A DNA stretch of 64,000 nucleotides from Tenggerimyces flavus (GTDB lineage: Bacteria > Actinomycetota > Actinomycetes > Propionibacteriales > Actinopolymorphaceae), in the NCBI RefSeq assembly GCF_016907715.1, contig NZ_JAFBCM010000001.1:7541420-7605419 (forward strand). Reading direction: 5' to 3'. A program made the translations under genes and the position numbers. Of this stretch, positions 1 through 7,761 are shown piece by piece. Under the pieces are notes generated by a model that saw nothing but the letters and a program-made list of their open reading frames with translations, was not told where the DNA came from and did no database searches. Positions within the stretch are counted from its first letter, which is position 1; the number at the start of each line of letters is the position of its first letter.

Positions 1-80
1 TTGTCGCGGAGCGCGCCGGCGAGCAGGTCCGTACGGACGAACTCGTCGCCCGCCGCGAGGATCGTGAGAGCTTCGTTCAT
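1..80 (-). CDS. N-terminus of an unidentified protein, cut by the window edge
   Basis: A minus-strand frame opens with ATG at 80 and runs off the left edge after 26 codons. A GAGGTGG purine stretch lies 4 bases upstream of the ATG and fits a ribosome binding site. The visible residues (MNEALTILAAGDEFVRTDLL) are compatible with the first strand of a D-isomer 2-hydroxyacid dehydrogenase, but this is too little for a family call. It lies 44 bp downstream of, and on the same strand as, the phosphatase gene, so it may be the last visible gene of the sugar kinase operon. Confidence 0.5.
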   Translation of the reverse strand, partial: MNEALTILAAGDEFVRTDLLAGALRD

Positions 81-124
81 CGCGCCACCTCGTGAAGTCT
101 AGTGAACGTCGTCTGCTGACCTGG

Positions 125-766
125 TTAGGCCCAGATGTCGGTGGTGCGGGTCAGCGGCGGGTTCCAGGCGAGCAGGCCCCAGCGGCCGACGGCGTCGCGG
201 CGTACGACGGCGCCGGAGACGTTGCGGACCTTGGGCAGCGCGTCGCGGTAGCGGGACGGGTCGAGGCCGACCAGCGCGCAGACGAGGATGCGCAGAAACG
301 TGCTGTGGGTGACGACGAGCACGCGCCCGTTCGGCTGGGCGCGGACGAGGTCGTCCAGCGCCGCGCGCCCCCGGTCGAGCGCGTCAACGGGGTTCTCGCC
401 GCCGGGCAGCGGGTTGCCGAACGGGTCAACCTCGAACGCCGCGCGGTCCTGCGGGAACTTGGCCCGCATCTCCGCGGCCGTGAGCCCCTCCGCCTCGCCG
501 AAGTCGAGCTCGACCAGCCGTTCGTCCAACCGCACCGCGAGCCCGGCCAGCGTGGCCGACGGATTCGCGGTCTCCCGCGCCCGCCGCAGCGTCGAGCTCA
601 CGATCGCGGTGAGCCGCGCCCGCGACGACCAGCCGGCGAGCTCGGCGGCCTGGAGCTGTCCGGTTTCGGTCAGCCGAGCATCGGTGCGACCGAGATAACG
701 GTTCTCCGCGTGCGATGCCGTCTCGCCGTGCCGAACGAGAAACACCGTCACCGCGCCGTCACTCAC
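125..766 (-). CDS. histidine phosphatase (phosphoglycerate mutase-like) family protein
   Basis: This 213-residue cytosolic protein belongs to the RHG histidine phosphatase superfamily. The RHGET motif with the phospho-accepting His is at residues 12-16. The second catalytic His is near residue 154 in VVTHST, and the acidic stretch ELDFGEAEG carries the usual proton donor region. No signal peptide is visible. Its ATG overlaps the stop of the upstream FGGY kinase by 4 bp (ATGA), so the two are probably translationally coupled. The substrate cannot be read from sequence. The pairing with a sugar kinase suggests a sugar phosphate or related metabolite, which is inference. Confidence 0.85.
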   Translation of the reverse strand: MSDGAVTVFLVRHGETASHAENRYLGRTDARLTETGQLQAAELAGWSSRARLTAIVSSTLRRARETANPSATLAGLAVRLDERLVELDFGEAEGLTAAEMRAKFPQDRAAFEVDPFGNPLPGGENPVDALDRGRAALDDLVRAQPNGRVLVVTHSTFLRILVCALVGLDPSRYRDALPKVRNVSGAVVRRDAVGRWGLLAWNPPLTRTTDIWA

Positions 767-2205
767 ATATCCCCCAAGCCTGCAAGGGCGAACTGTTGGA
801 GCCGCTCACCGATCCACCCCCGCTCGGCAAGTTCGCGGACCAGCGCAGCGTAGGGCGAAACGAACCGCTCCGACACTCCCTCGCGCGGGATGAGCCGATC
901 CCGGACCCGCACCATCGCCGCCGCGGCGGCGTTCAGGCTGCCGTACGCGGTGCTCGCCGCGAGGACAGCCATGCCGAACGCGCCGTCGGCGACCTCGGGC
1001 ACGACGACCTCGCGCCCGAGCACGTCGGCCTGCAGCTGGTTCCAGTACGCGCTCTTCGTCGCGCCGCCGGTGAGCGCGACCGGTCCGTCGATGGGCGCGC
1101 CGAGGCTCGCGACGAGGTCCAGGCAGAGGCGTTCGACGTACGCGACGCCTTGCAGGACGCTCGCGTACCGCTCAGCGTCGTTGGTGGGCTGGCCGACGGT
1201 GAACGCTCTCGCCTCGGGTCTGGTGAACGGGAAGCGCTCGCCTTGGCTGACCAGCGGGTAGGTGATGGCTTTTGCCGGCTCGTACGCCTTGGCGGCCTGG
1301 TCGAGCGCGGCGAGGTCGGCTTGGGCGAAGTCCCGCGCGAGCACGCCGGCGCCGGCGCTCGAGGCGCCGCCCGGCCACCAGCTGCCGTCGGGCGCGCGGT
1401 GCGAGTAGAGCGCGCCGTCGGGGTCGCGCAGCGGCGTCTCGGTGGTGCCCTTGAGGACGAGCGTGGTGCCGAGGACGAAGTTCCAGGAGCCGTCGCCGAG
1501 CGCGCCCGACGCGACCTGGGCGGCGCAGCCGTCGGTGAGGCCGGCGACGACGGTGGTGCCAGCGTCGATGCCGGCGGTCTTCTTCGCGACGGTGCCGAGC
1601 TTGGTGCCGGGGAGGACGACGTTCGGGAGGCGCTCTTCTGGCAGGGCGTACTTGGCGAGGTCGGGCCAGGCGAGCGTCGTGAGGTCGACGCCGCTCTTCA
1701 GCGCGTTGCTGGTGTCCGTGGCGACAGGCTCGCCGACGAGGCGTTGCGTCAGCAGGTCGACCTGGTGGGCTAGGCGGGCGCCGGGCGGGACGTCGTGATT
1801 CTCCAGCAGCCAGAGCGCCTTGGCGAGCGCCCAGGTCGGCTGAGGCTTGGCTCCCGCGATTGTCCAGCCTTCGACGGGGTCCTTGATGAGGCGGTCGGCG
1901 TACGCGGCGGCGCGGGCGTCGTCGTACATGAGCGCGGGGGTGCACGGTCGTGCTTCGTCGTCGAGGAAGAGCACGGTGCCCGACGTACCACAGATCGCGA
2001 TGCCGTCGACGCGGTCGACCTGCTGGGTGACCTCGCCGGCCGCGGCGAGGAACGCGGTCCACCAGTCCTCGGGGTCCTGCTCGTGCTCTCCGCCGTCGCG
2101 GCGACTTGTCAGCGGGCGGGCAGCCGAGGCGAGCACGGCACCCTCGTCGGAGGCGGCGACGACACGTACGCCCTGGGTACCGAGATCGACGCCGAGCCAG
2201 CTCAC
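763..2205 (-). CDS. FGGY-family carbohydrate kinase (xylulokinase-like)
   Basis: This 480-residue kinase has the two actin-like ATPase halves of the FGGY family. The phosphate 1 loop is GVDLGTQGVR at residues 5-14. The catalytic-base region reads GLTDGCAAQ, and the C-terminal half carries the FGGY signature region LTGGATKSAYWNQ. Length matches xylulokinases (about 480-500), but the sugar could be another pentose or hexose. It overlaps the histidine phosphatase gene by 4 bp and both read leftwards toward the truncated gene at the edge. The upstream side is free of genes up to the IS element, so its promoter probably lies in 2206-2330. Confidence 0.85.
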   Translation of the reverse strand: MSWLGVDLGTQGVRVVAASDEGAVLASAARPLTSRRDGGEHEQDPEDWWTAFLAAAGEVTQQVDRVDGIAICGTSGTVLFLDDEARPCTPALMYDDARAAAYADRLIKDPVEGWTIAGAKPQPTWALAKALWLLENHDVPPGARLAHQVDLLTQRLVGEPVATDTSNALKSGVDLTTLAWPDLAKYALPEERLPNVVLPGTKLGTVAKKTAGIDAGTTVVAGLTDGCAAQVASGALGDGSWNFVLGTTLVLKGTTETPLRDPDGALYSHRAPDGSWWPGGASSAGAGVLARDFAQADLAALDQAAKAYEPAKAITYPLVSQGERFPFTRPEARAFTVGQPTNDAERYASVLQGVAYVERLCLDLVASLGAPIDGPVALTGGATKSAYWNQLQADVLGREVVVPEVADGAFGMAVLAASTAYGSLNAAAAAMVRVRDRLIPREGVSERFVSPYAALVRELAERGWIGERLQQFALAGLGDM

Positions 2206-2328
2206 CTGGTCGAGCTTAGGGCGTGTCTCTCAAATATCGCCGGGCGCGCGACACCCCCAGAACTCAGCAGAGGCCGCGCGAGAAGGCACTCCGTAGGTGA
2301 AGCGTCGTGGTCGCCTTACCCGGCCTGT

Positions 2329-2382
2329 GGCCGCTCTACCTGGCGTCCGCCCCACGTAAAGCGGCCAATGATCATGTAAACA
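2329..2382. repeat. family D repeat, left part, split by the IS
   Basis: A hairpin with imperfect arms GGCCGCTCTACCTG (from 2329) and CACGTAAAGCGGCC (to 2366) is followed by CAATGATCATGTAAACA. The second half of the palindrome, TGTAAACATGATCATTGGCC, lies at 3941-3960 beyond the IS. Joined at the duplicated octamer they form a near-perfect palindrome. A second, uninterrupted member with the same hairpin-plus-palindrome layout in reverse order is at 46184-46269. Confidence 0.85.
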
Positions 2383-2514
2383 GGCTCTTCTTAGCCAAGG
2401 GTGGTGGTGGGGCTGGTAGCAGACCTGTCGGCGTGTCTCCTCGTGAGGGGGGTCCTGTGCCGGTCAGTCTCGGTTGGTTGCGAATCAGCCGGGGCTGGAA
2501 GGAGCACAGGACCC

Positions 2515-3936
2515 GTGGATGACGTTACTGGGTGGACGGCCGCGTTGGGCCTTGAGGGGTTCGAGGTGACTCGGGCGGTGGAACTGCTCGGGGAGTGGAA
2601 CCTGCTGATTCAGACCACGGCCGGGTCGCAGGCGTGTCGGGAGGCGTGTCGGGGGTGTGGGGCGGTCGCGTCGCCGCATGGTCGGCGGCCGGTGGTGGTG
2701 CGGGATCTGCCGATTGCGGGTAAGCCGGTGCTGCTGGTGTGGCATAAGCGGTTGTGGCGATGCCGCGAACCTCGTTGCCTGCAAGGAAGAACGACCACGG
2801 CGACGGCCACGGCCACGACGACGACGACGACCACGGCGACGGCGGTGACGTGGTCTGAGACGAGTGAGCTGATTCGGCCGCGGCGGTGTATGACCGAGCG
2901 GGCGGTGGCCGAGGCGGTGCGCCGGGTCGGTCAGGACCAGTCCGCGGTGGCGACGGTGGCCGCGGAGTTCGGTGTGTCGTGGGGCACGGTCAACACCGCC
3001 GTCGTGGCCGCCGCGAAGGCGCTGCGCCGGCCACCGGAGGCGCGTGCGGTGACCGCGGTCGGCGTCGATGAGCACGTGTTCGGGGCCCGTGGGCCGGTGC
3101 AGTGGATGCGGTTCTGCACCACCATCGTCGACGTCGGCCGCGGGAAGCTGCTCGATGTGCTGCCGGGCCGCACCGGCCGGATCGTGTCCGACTGGTTCGC
3201 CCACCGGGACCCGGCCTGGCGGGCCGGTATCCAGGCCGCGGTGTGTGATCCGCTGCGCTCCTACCGGTCCGGGCTACGGACCGGGCTGCCGCAGGCCAGC
3301 GTGGTGCTCGACGCCTTCCACCTGGTCAAACTCGGCACCGACACGACCGAACTGGTCCGCCGCCGGGTCCAGTTCGACCAACTCGGCCGCCGCGGCCGCA
3401 AGGGCGACCCCCTGCACGACACACTGCGGCTGCTGCGCAGCAAACCCGAGGCCTTCACCCCCGACGGACACCGCGCCACCCGACTGCGCACCGTCCTACT
3501 CGACCACGACCCCACCGGCCAGGTCGGCGCCACCTGGGAGATCGCCCACCGCCTCCGCCACCTCTACCAACGCGTCGACACCACGGCGAGGCAGCGTTTC
3601 CCCAACAAAACAAGGGTCACCGCACGCCTTGACCGGCTCATCGCCGACGCCCGCTACTACGCCCACCACGACGACATCCCCGAACTAGCGACCCTGGCGA
3701 ACACCCTCACCGAGTGGCGCGACCCCATCCTCGCCCGAGCCGACCACCCCTACGCCAGCAACGGCCCCACCGAAGGCACCAACACCATCATCAAGAAGAT
3801 CAAACGCATCGGCTTCGGCTTCCGCAGCTTCACCAACTACCGCGCCCGCATCCTCCTCGCCTGCGCCGACATAGACTGGCCACCCAAACCCGCAGCCACC
3901 CACATCAGACACCGCACACCACGCTTGGCTGCGTAG
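2515..3936 (+). CDS. ISL3-family DDE transposase
   Basis: The GTG at 2515 is the best start, with AAGGAG about 11 bases upstream. The frame is open further upstream but lies close to the left inverted repeat. The 473-residue protein has an N-terminal zinc ribbon (C..CRGCG, then WRCREPRC), a helix-turn-helix region (VAAEFGVSWGTVNTAV) and the catalytic domain. Asp is in GVDEHVFGARG and VVLDAFHLVKL, and Glu in GPTEGTNTIIKK, so the DDE triad is present. Oddly, residues 93-112, just after the last zinc-ribbon Cys, are almost only Thr and Ala from a triplet-rich DNA tract. Typical members go directly from the Cys pair to a TWSE-like motif, as seen here right after the tract. Confidence 0.93.
   Translation: MDDVTGWTAALGLEGFEVTRAVELLGEWNLLIQTTAGSQACREACRGCGAVASPHGRRPVVVRDLPIAGKPVLLVWHKRLWRCREPRCLQGRTTTATATATTTTTTTATAVTWSETSELIRPRRCMTERAVAEAVRRVGQDQSAVATVAAEFGVSWGTVNTAVVAAAKALRRPPEARAVTAVGVDEHVFGARGPVQWMRFCTTIVDVGRGKLLDVLPGRTGRIVSDWFAHRDPAWRAGIQAAVCDPLRSYRSGLRTGLPQASVVLDAFHLVKLGTDTTELVRRRVQFDQLGRRGRKGDPLHDTLRLLRSKPEAFTPDGHRATRLRTVLLDHDPTGQVGATWEIAHRLRHLYQRVDTTARQRFPNKTRVTARLDRLIADARYYAHHDDIPELATLANTLTEWRDPILARADHPYASNGPTEGTNTIIKKIKRIGFGFRSFTNYRARILLACADIDWPPKPAATHIRHRTPRLAA
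2791..2850 (+). repeat. ACG-rich trinucleotide tract inside the transposase gene
   Basis: Sixty bases are built almost only from ACG, ACC, GCG and GCC codons, including five consecutive ACG triplets. They add 20 Thr/Ala/Val residues in frame between the zinc ribbon and the helix-turn-helix. The tract keeps the reading frame, so the transposase may still work with a flexible linker. Slippage expansion is the likely origin. Confidence 0.85.
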
Positions 3937-3940
3937 AGCC

Positions 3941-3960
3941 TGTAAACATGATCATTGGCC
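3941..3960. repeat. family D repeat, right half, with target duplication
   Basis: This is the right half of the palindrome split by the ISL3 element. Positions 3941-3948 repeat the octamer at 2375-2382, and the remaining bases TGATCATTGGCC mirror GGCCAATGATCA at 2363-2374. Confidence 0.85.
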
Positions 3961-4009
3961 CAGGGTGGGCCGGACCGGTCGAACCCACCGCCGGGCGAAA
4001 GATCGAGGC

Positions 4010-5101
4010 TCAGGCCGCGGCGTTCGCTTCGCCGAGCCAGGGGTCGAAGCCGTCATCCCGACCCTGCCAGCCCTGCAGGCCCTTCGCGAGCTCGGCGTCG
4101 GTGAGCAGGACGTCGTCGAAGGCCGTGCGTACGCGTTCCGGGTCGTCGATGCCGGTGACGACGAGGCGGGTGCTCGGCTGGTTGCCCTGCCACGGGCCGA
4201 CGCTGCCGATGCTGAGCTGGCCGCCGGCGCCGTCCCAGCAGCAGGTGGTGCTGGGTCTGGTCGGCAACCAGAACCTGCCGCGGCTGCGGTGCGCGCCGCT
4301 GCCGAGGTCCTGGATCCGCTGGCGGAGGCGTTCGGGGTGGAGCGGCCGCCAGGACTGCAGGTCGAGCGTCCATACGCCGTGCGCGTCCTCCGCGCCGGTC
4401 GGCTCGATCCGGTGCGGGTCGGCGGCGGCCGAGATGCGCCGGTTGGCGGGCGCCGGCTCGAGCAACGTCGACCCGTCGACCTCGTGCACGTTCTCCAGGC
4501 GTACGCCGTTGTGGGCCAGGTGTCTGAGCAGCGTGGTCGCCCGCTCCGTGGCCGTACCCGCGAGCACGACGTGGTCGGCGAACTCGATCTGGTGCGCGAG
4601 CGTCTCCCCCACGCCGCGGCGGTCGTTGTCGGAGAGCGCGAGGCCACGTTCGACCAGGAGGTCGTCGCCGAACAGGTCGTCCTCGAGACTCCGCCGGTCG
4701 ACGGCGGCGACGATGCTCTGCAGCCGTACCTGGTCAGCGACGCGCTCGCGGTCGACGACCGCGGTGGCCAGCCCGGTCACGACGGGCAGCGGCTCGGCCG
4801 CGACCGGCAGGCTGAGCACGAGGTGCTGCCAGCGGTTGGTCCTGGCCAGGCGCGCGACGGTGGGGACGATGTCCTCGCGTACGGCACAGCCCATGCACGC
4901 GTGGTCGAGCGGGACCTCGACGTCCTCGACGACGCCGTCCCGGTCATAGACGACGCGGCGCAGCGTGCCCTCCGCCTCGACGAGCGTCAGATCGTGGCTG
5001 AGCACCGCGGTGCCGGGAACGTCGAACAGCAACGTCGACGCGGCAGTCTGCCTGAGGACCTCATCCATCGACGTGACAATCGTGACCCCACTCCCCGGCA
5101 T
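4010..5101 (-). CDS. COG0523 (CobW/G3E)-like zinc-associated protein lacking the P-loop
   Basis: The 363-residue product resembles the G3E/COG0523 metallochaperones. It has a CMGC motif at residues 69-72 followed by VREDIVP, equivalent to the family metal site CxCC and its usual xLREDL continuation. A CobW C-terminal-type domain lies at about residues 230-330 (LQSWRPLHPERL, then RGRFWLPTRP). The GxxGxGKT Walker A loop that normally starts the family is absent: the N-terminus reads MPGSGVTIVTSMDEVL. GTPase activity is therefore doubtful. A Zur-like palindrome lies 20-36 bp upstream of the ATG, so zinc repression is likely. It could be a zinc-binding relative rather than a true GTPase chaperone. 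Confidence 0.75.
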   Translation of the reverse strand: MPGSGVTIVTSMDEVLRQTAASTLLFDVPGTAVLSHDLTLVEAEGTLRRVVYDRDGVVEDVEVPLDHACMGCAVREDIVPTVARLARTNRWQHLVLSLPVAAEPLPVVTGLATAVVDRERVADQVRLQSIVAAVDRRSLEDDLFGDDLLVERGLALSDNDRRGVGETLAHQIEFADHVVLAGTATERATTLLRHLAHNGVRLENVHEVDGSTLLEPAPANRRISAAADPHRIEPTGAEDAHGVWTLDLQSWRPLHPERLRQRIQDLGSGAHRSRGRFWLPTRPSTTCCWDGAGGQLSIGSVGPWQGNQPSTRLVVTGIDDPERVRTAFDDVLLTDAELAKGLQGWQGRDDGFDPWLGEANAAA

Positions 5102-5120
5102 CGGCTACTCCTCATCGCTT

Positions 5121-5137
5121 TTGAAAACCGTTGTCAA
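5121..5137 (-). promoter_or_regulatory. Zur/Fur-like operator
   Basis: TTGAAAACCGTTGTCAA is an inverted repeat with one mismatched pair and a single-base centre. It resembles actinobacterial Zur boxes of the TGAAAAnnnTTTTCA kind. It sits just upstream of the COG0523-like gene, where bound repressor would cover the promoter. The match is by eye. Family context (COG0523 genes are common Zur targets) raises the likelihood. Confidence 0.6.
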
Positions 5138-5228
5138 TAAGCTAGCAGACTCCTTCGGCATTTCGAGCGTGCTTCCATGATGACCCGACAACGCGTTCAG
5201 GTCACCGACGGATTTGGCCAGATGTCTT

Positions 5229-6902
5229 CTAGAAGCGTGCGGGCTCGCGGTATTCGCCCCAGATGGCCTTGAGGGCACCGCAGATCTCGCCCAGTGTCGC
5301 TTCGGCGCGGGCGGCTTCGAGCATCAGGGGGACCATGTTCTCGTTCGTACTCGCCGCCTCCACCAGGCGGCGCAGCGACGCGTCGACCGCGGCCTCCGAA
5401 CGGGCCGCGCGGCGCTTGGTGAGCGCGTCGACCTGGTCGACCTCGACCTCGTGCGACACCCGCAGGATCTCCAGGTCGTCCGTCACCGACGACGGGGCCA
5501 CGTTCACGCCGACGATGCGCTTGTCGCCCTTCTCCAACGACTGCTGGTACTGGAACGCGGCCTCGGCGATCTCCGCCATGAACCAGCCGTCCTCGATCCC
5601 CCGCAGCAGCCCCGACGTGACCGTGCCGTCCGCGCTCATGCCCTTGATGCGCGCGAAGACCTCCTCCGCCGCGGCCTCGAGCTCGTCGGTCAGCGCCTCG
5701 ACGTACCAGGAGCCGCCCAACGGGTCCGCGACGTTCGTGACGCCGATCTCCTCCATCAGCACCTGTTGCGTCCGCAGCGCGATCTCAGCAGCCCGCTCCG
5801 ACGGCAGTGCCAGCGTCTCGTCCAGCGCGTTCGTGTGCAGCGAGTTCGTGCCGCCCAGCACGGCGGCCAGCGCCTCGACCGCCGTACGCACGACGTTGTT
5901 GTACGGCTGCTGCGCCGTCAGCGACACCCCGGCGGTCTGGGTGTGGAAGCGCAGCCACTGCGCGCGCTCCGTACGAGCCCCGTACACGTCCCGCATCCAA
6001 CGCGCCCAGATCCGCCGTGCCGCGCGGAACTTCGCGATCTCTTCGAAGAAGTCCAGGTGGCTGTCGAAGAAGAACGACAACCCCGGCGCGAACGTCTCCA
6101 CGTCGAGCCCGCGCGAGAGCCCGAGCTCGACGTACGCGAAGCCGTCCGCCAACGTGTAAGCCAGCTCCTGCGCGGCGGTCGAGCCGGCCTCGCGGATGTG
6201 GTAGCCGGACACGGACAGCGGCTTGTAGGCCGGGATCTCGGCGGCGCAGTACTCCATCAGGTCGCCGATCAGGCGCAGGTGCGGCTGCGGCGGGAACAGC
6301 CACTCCTTCTGCGCGATGTACTCCTTGAAGATGTCCGTCTGCAGCGTGCCGTCGAGCTTGGAGAGGTCGGCGCCCTGGCGTTCGGCCGCGACGAGGTACA
6401 TGACAAACACCGGGACGGCCGGGCCGGAGATCGTCATCGACGTCGTGACCTGCTCCAGCGGGATGCCGTCGAACAGCACGTCCATGTCGGCCGCGGAGTC
6501 GATCGCCACGCCGCAGTGCCCGACCTCGCCGAGCGACTTGGGGTCGTCGGAGTCGCGGCCCATCAGCGTCGGCATGTCGAACGCGACGCTGAGCCCTCCG
6601 CCGCCCGCCGCGAGGATCTTGCGGTAGCGGTCGTTGGTCTGCTGCGCGTTCCCGAAGCCCGCGAACTGGCGGATCGTCCACGTCTTGCCGCGGTAGCCGG
6701 TGGCGTAGAGACCACGCGTGAACGGGTACTCCCCCGGCCACCCGATCCGGTCGAACCGCGGGTCGTCCGCGCCGGGCGGCGGACCGTACACGGGCTGGAC
6801 CTCGACGGCCGACAGCGTCGTGAAGTCGGCGTCGCGCTTGCGCGCCGCGTCGTAGCGCGCCTGCCACCGCTCGCGGCCGGCCTCGATGTCCTCGGGCTTC
6901 AT
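5229..6902 (-). CDS. icmA: isobutyryl-CoA mutase-type large (catalytic) subunit
   Basis: This 557-residue protein is a coenzyme B12-dependent acyl-CoA mutase barrel subunit without the C-terminal B12-binding domain. Two substrate-pocket positions separate isobutyryl-CoA mutase (Phe80, Gln198 in IcmA) from methylmalonyl-CoA mutase (Tyr89, Arg207). Here residue 80 is Phe in TIRQFAGFGN and residue 198 is Gln in KEYIAQKEWLFPP, at exactly the IcmA numbering. It should interconvert isobutyryl-CoA and n-butyryl-CoA, linking valine catabolism to butyrate. The small B12-binding partner IcmB (about 140 residues) is not next to it and must lie elsewhere. The epimerase and MeaB genes 5-7 kb away belong to related metabolism. 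Confidence 0.85.
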   Translation of the reverse strand: MKPEDIEAGRERWQARYDAARKRDADFTTLSAVEVQPVYGPPPGADDPRFDRIGWPGEYPFTRGLYATGYRGKTWTIRQFAGFGNAQQTNDRYRKILAAGGGGLSVAFDMPTLMGRDSDDPKSLGEVGHCGVAIDSAADMDVLFDGIPLEQVTTSMTISGPAVPVFVMYLVAAERQGADLSKLDGTLQTDIFKEYIAQKEWLFPPQPHLRLIGDLMEYCAAEIPAYKPLSVSGYHIREAGSTAAQELAYTLADGFAYVELGLSRGLDVETFAPGLSFFFDSHLDFFEEIAKFRAARRIWARWMRDVYGARTERAQWLRFHTQTAGVSLTAQQPYNNVVRTAVEALAAVLGGTNSLHTNALDETLALPSERAAEIALRTQQVLMEEIGVTNVADPLGGSWYVEALTDELEAAAEEVFARIKGMSADGTVTSGLLRGIEDGWFMAEIAEAAFQYQQSLEKGDKRIVGVNVAPSSVTDDLEILRVSHEVEVDQVDALTKRRAARSEAAVDASLRRLVEAASTNENMVPLMLEAARAEATLGEICGALKAIWGEYREPARF

Positions 6903-6954
6903 GAGTCCAGGATAGTAGGACGTCCAACTAAATGCCGACCGGCCGCACCATAGG

Positions 6955-7761
6955 ATGCGCGACGTGATCGACAGGTTCGTGGACGTTCCGAACGGCTACC
7001 TCTACACCCGCACCCACGGCGAGGGGCCGGACGTCGTGCTGCTCAACGCCGGGTACGCCGACCTGCGGATGTGGGACACGACCATCGCGTGGCTCGCCGG
7101 CATCGCACGGGTCACCACGTTCGACCACCGCGACACCGGGCTGTCCTCCCGCGCCATCGCGCCGTACAGCGAGCTCGACGACCTCGCCGCGGTCCTGGAC
7201 GCGGGCGGCGTGGAGACGGCGCTGGTGGTCGGCGTCTCCGACGGGGCACGGCGCGGGTTGGCGTTCACGCACAGGTACCCGGACCGCGTCGAACGGGTCG
7301 TCGCCATCGGCCCGGCGCTCGGCGGCTTCCCCGATCCGAGCCCAGAGGAGACCGAGGCGCGCCAGCCGATGCTCGAGCTGTTCGCGCCGCGAGCGGATCC
7401 GGGCGGAGGACGGCGTGTACGCCGAGGCGGAGGCGGACCTGGACACCTGGGCGCCGGCGCTGGACACGTACCACCGGCGGAAGATGCTCGGGCTGGCGTA
7501 CGCGAGCGAGTACTTCATCCGGCTCGAGGACTACTCGGCGCCGAGCTCGACCCGCCGGTCAAGACCCGGCTCGGCGAGCTCACCCGCCCGATCACCGTGC
7601 TCGCGGGCGGCCGCGACTTCCGGACCAGCGAGCTGTGGGGGCGGCGGATCGTACGCGAGGCGCCGGACGCGACGCTCACCGTGATCCCCGAGGCCGACCA
7701 CTACCCGATGCTGTCGACGCCGAAGGAGTTTGAACGCATCCTGCGCGACCTGCTCGCCTAA
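6955..7761 (+). CDS. alpha/beta hydrolase with an internal out-of-frame segment
   Basis: An open frame of 268 residues starts at ATG 6955. The N-terminal part is a normal alpha/beta hydrolase, with the nucleophile elbow GVSDG and the core HGEGPDVVLLNAG. The C-terminal part holds VLAGGRDFRTSE and the catalytic His in EADHYPML. Between about 7393 and 7541 the frame gives a low-complexity Gly/Arg/Ala run. The +1 frame there reads a normal helical segment (IRAEDGVYAEAEADLDTWAP, then ASEYFIRLEDYSAP). One extra base near 7393 and one missing base near 7541 explain this. The gene either carries compensating frameshifts or contains two sequencing errors. The stop overlaps the convergent MarR gene by 4 bp. 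Confidence 0.75.
   Translation: MRDVIDRFVDVPNGYLYTRTHGEGPDVVLLNAGYADLRMWDTTIAWLAGIARVTTFDHRDTGLSSRAIAPYSELDDLAAVLDAGGVETALVVGVSDGARRGLAFTHRYPDRVERVVAIGPALGGFPDPSPEETEARQPMLELFAPRADPGGGRRVRRGGGGPGHLGAGAGHVPPAEDARAGVRERVLHPARGLLGAELDPPVKTRLGELTRPITVLAGGRDFRTSELWGRRIVREAPDATLTVIPEADHYPMLSTPKEFERILRDLLA

Larger units (their letters stand above)
2383..3940 (+). mobile_element. ISL3-family insertion sequence, complete, 1558 bp
   Basis: The element begins GGCTCTTCTTAGCCAAG at 2383 and ends in the imperfect inverted complement CTTGGCTGCGTAGAGCC at 3940. It is bounded by a perfect 8-bp direct duplication, TGTAAACA, at 2375-2382 and 3941-3948. Both the end sequence GGCTCT and the 8-bp duplication are typical of ISL3 elements. 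The single gene inside is an intact DDE transposase whose stop codon falls within the right inverted repeat. Perfect duplication and an open frame indicate a recent insertion. The target was the centre of a family D palindrome. Confidence 0.95.
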
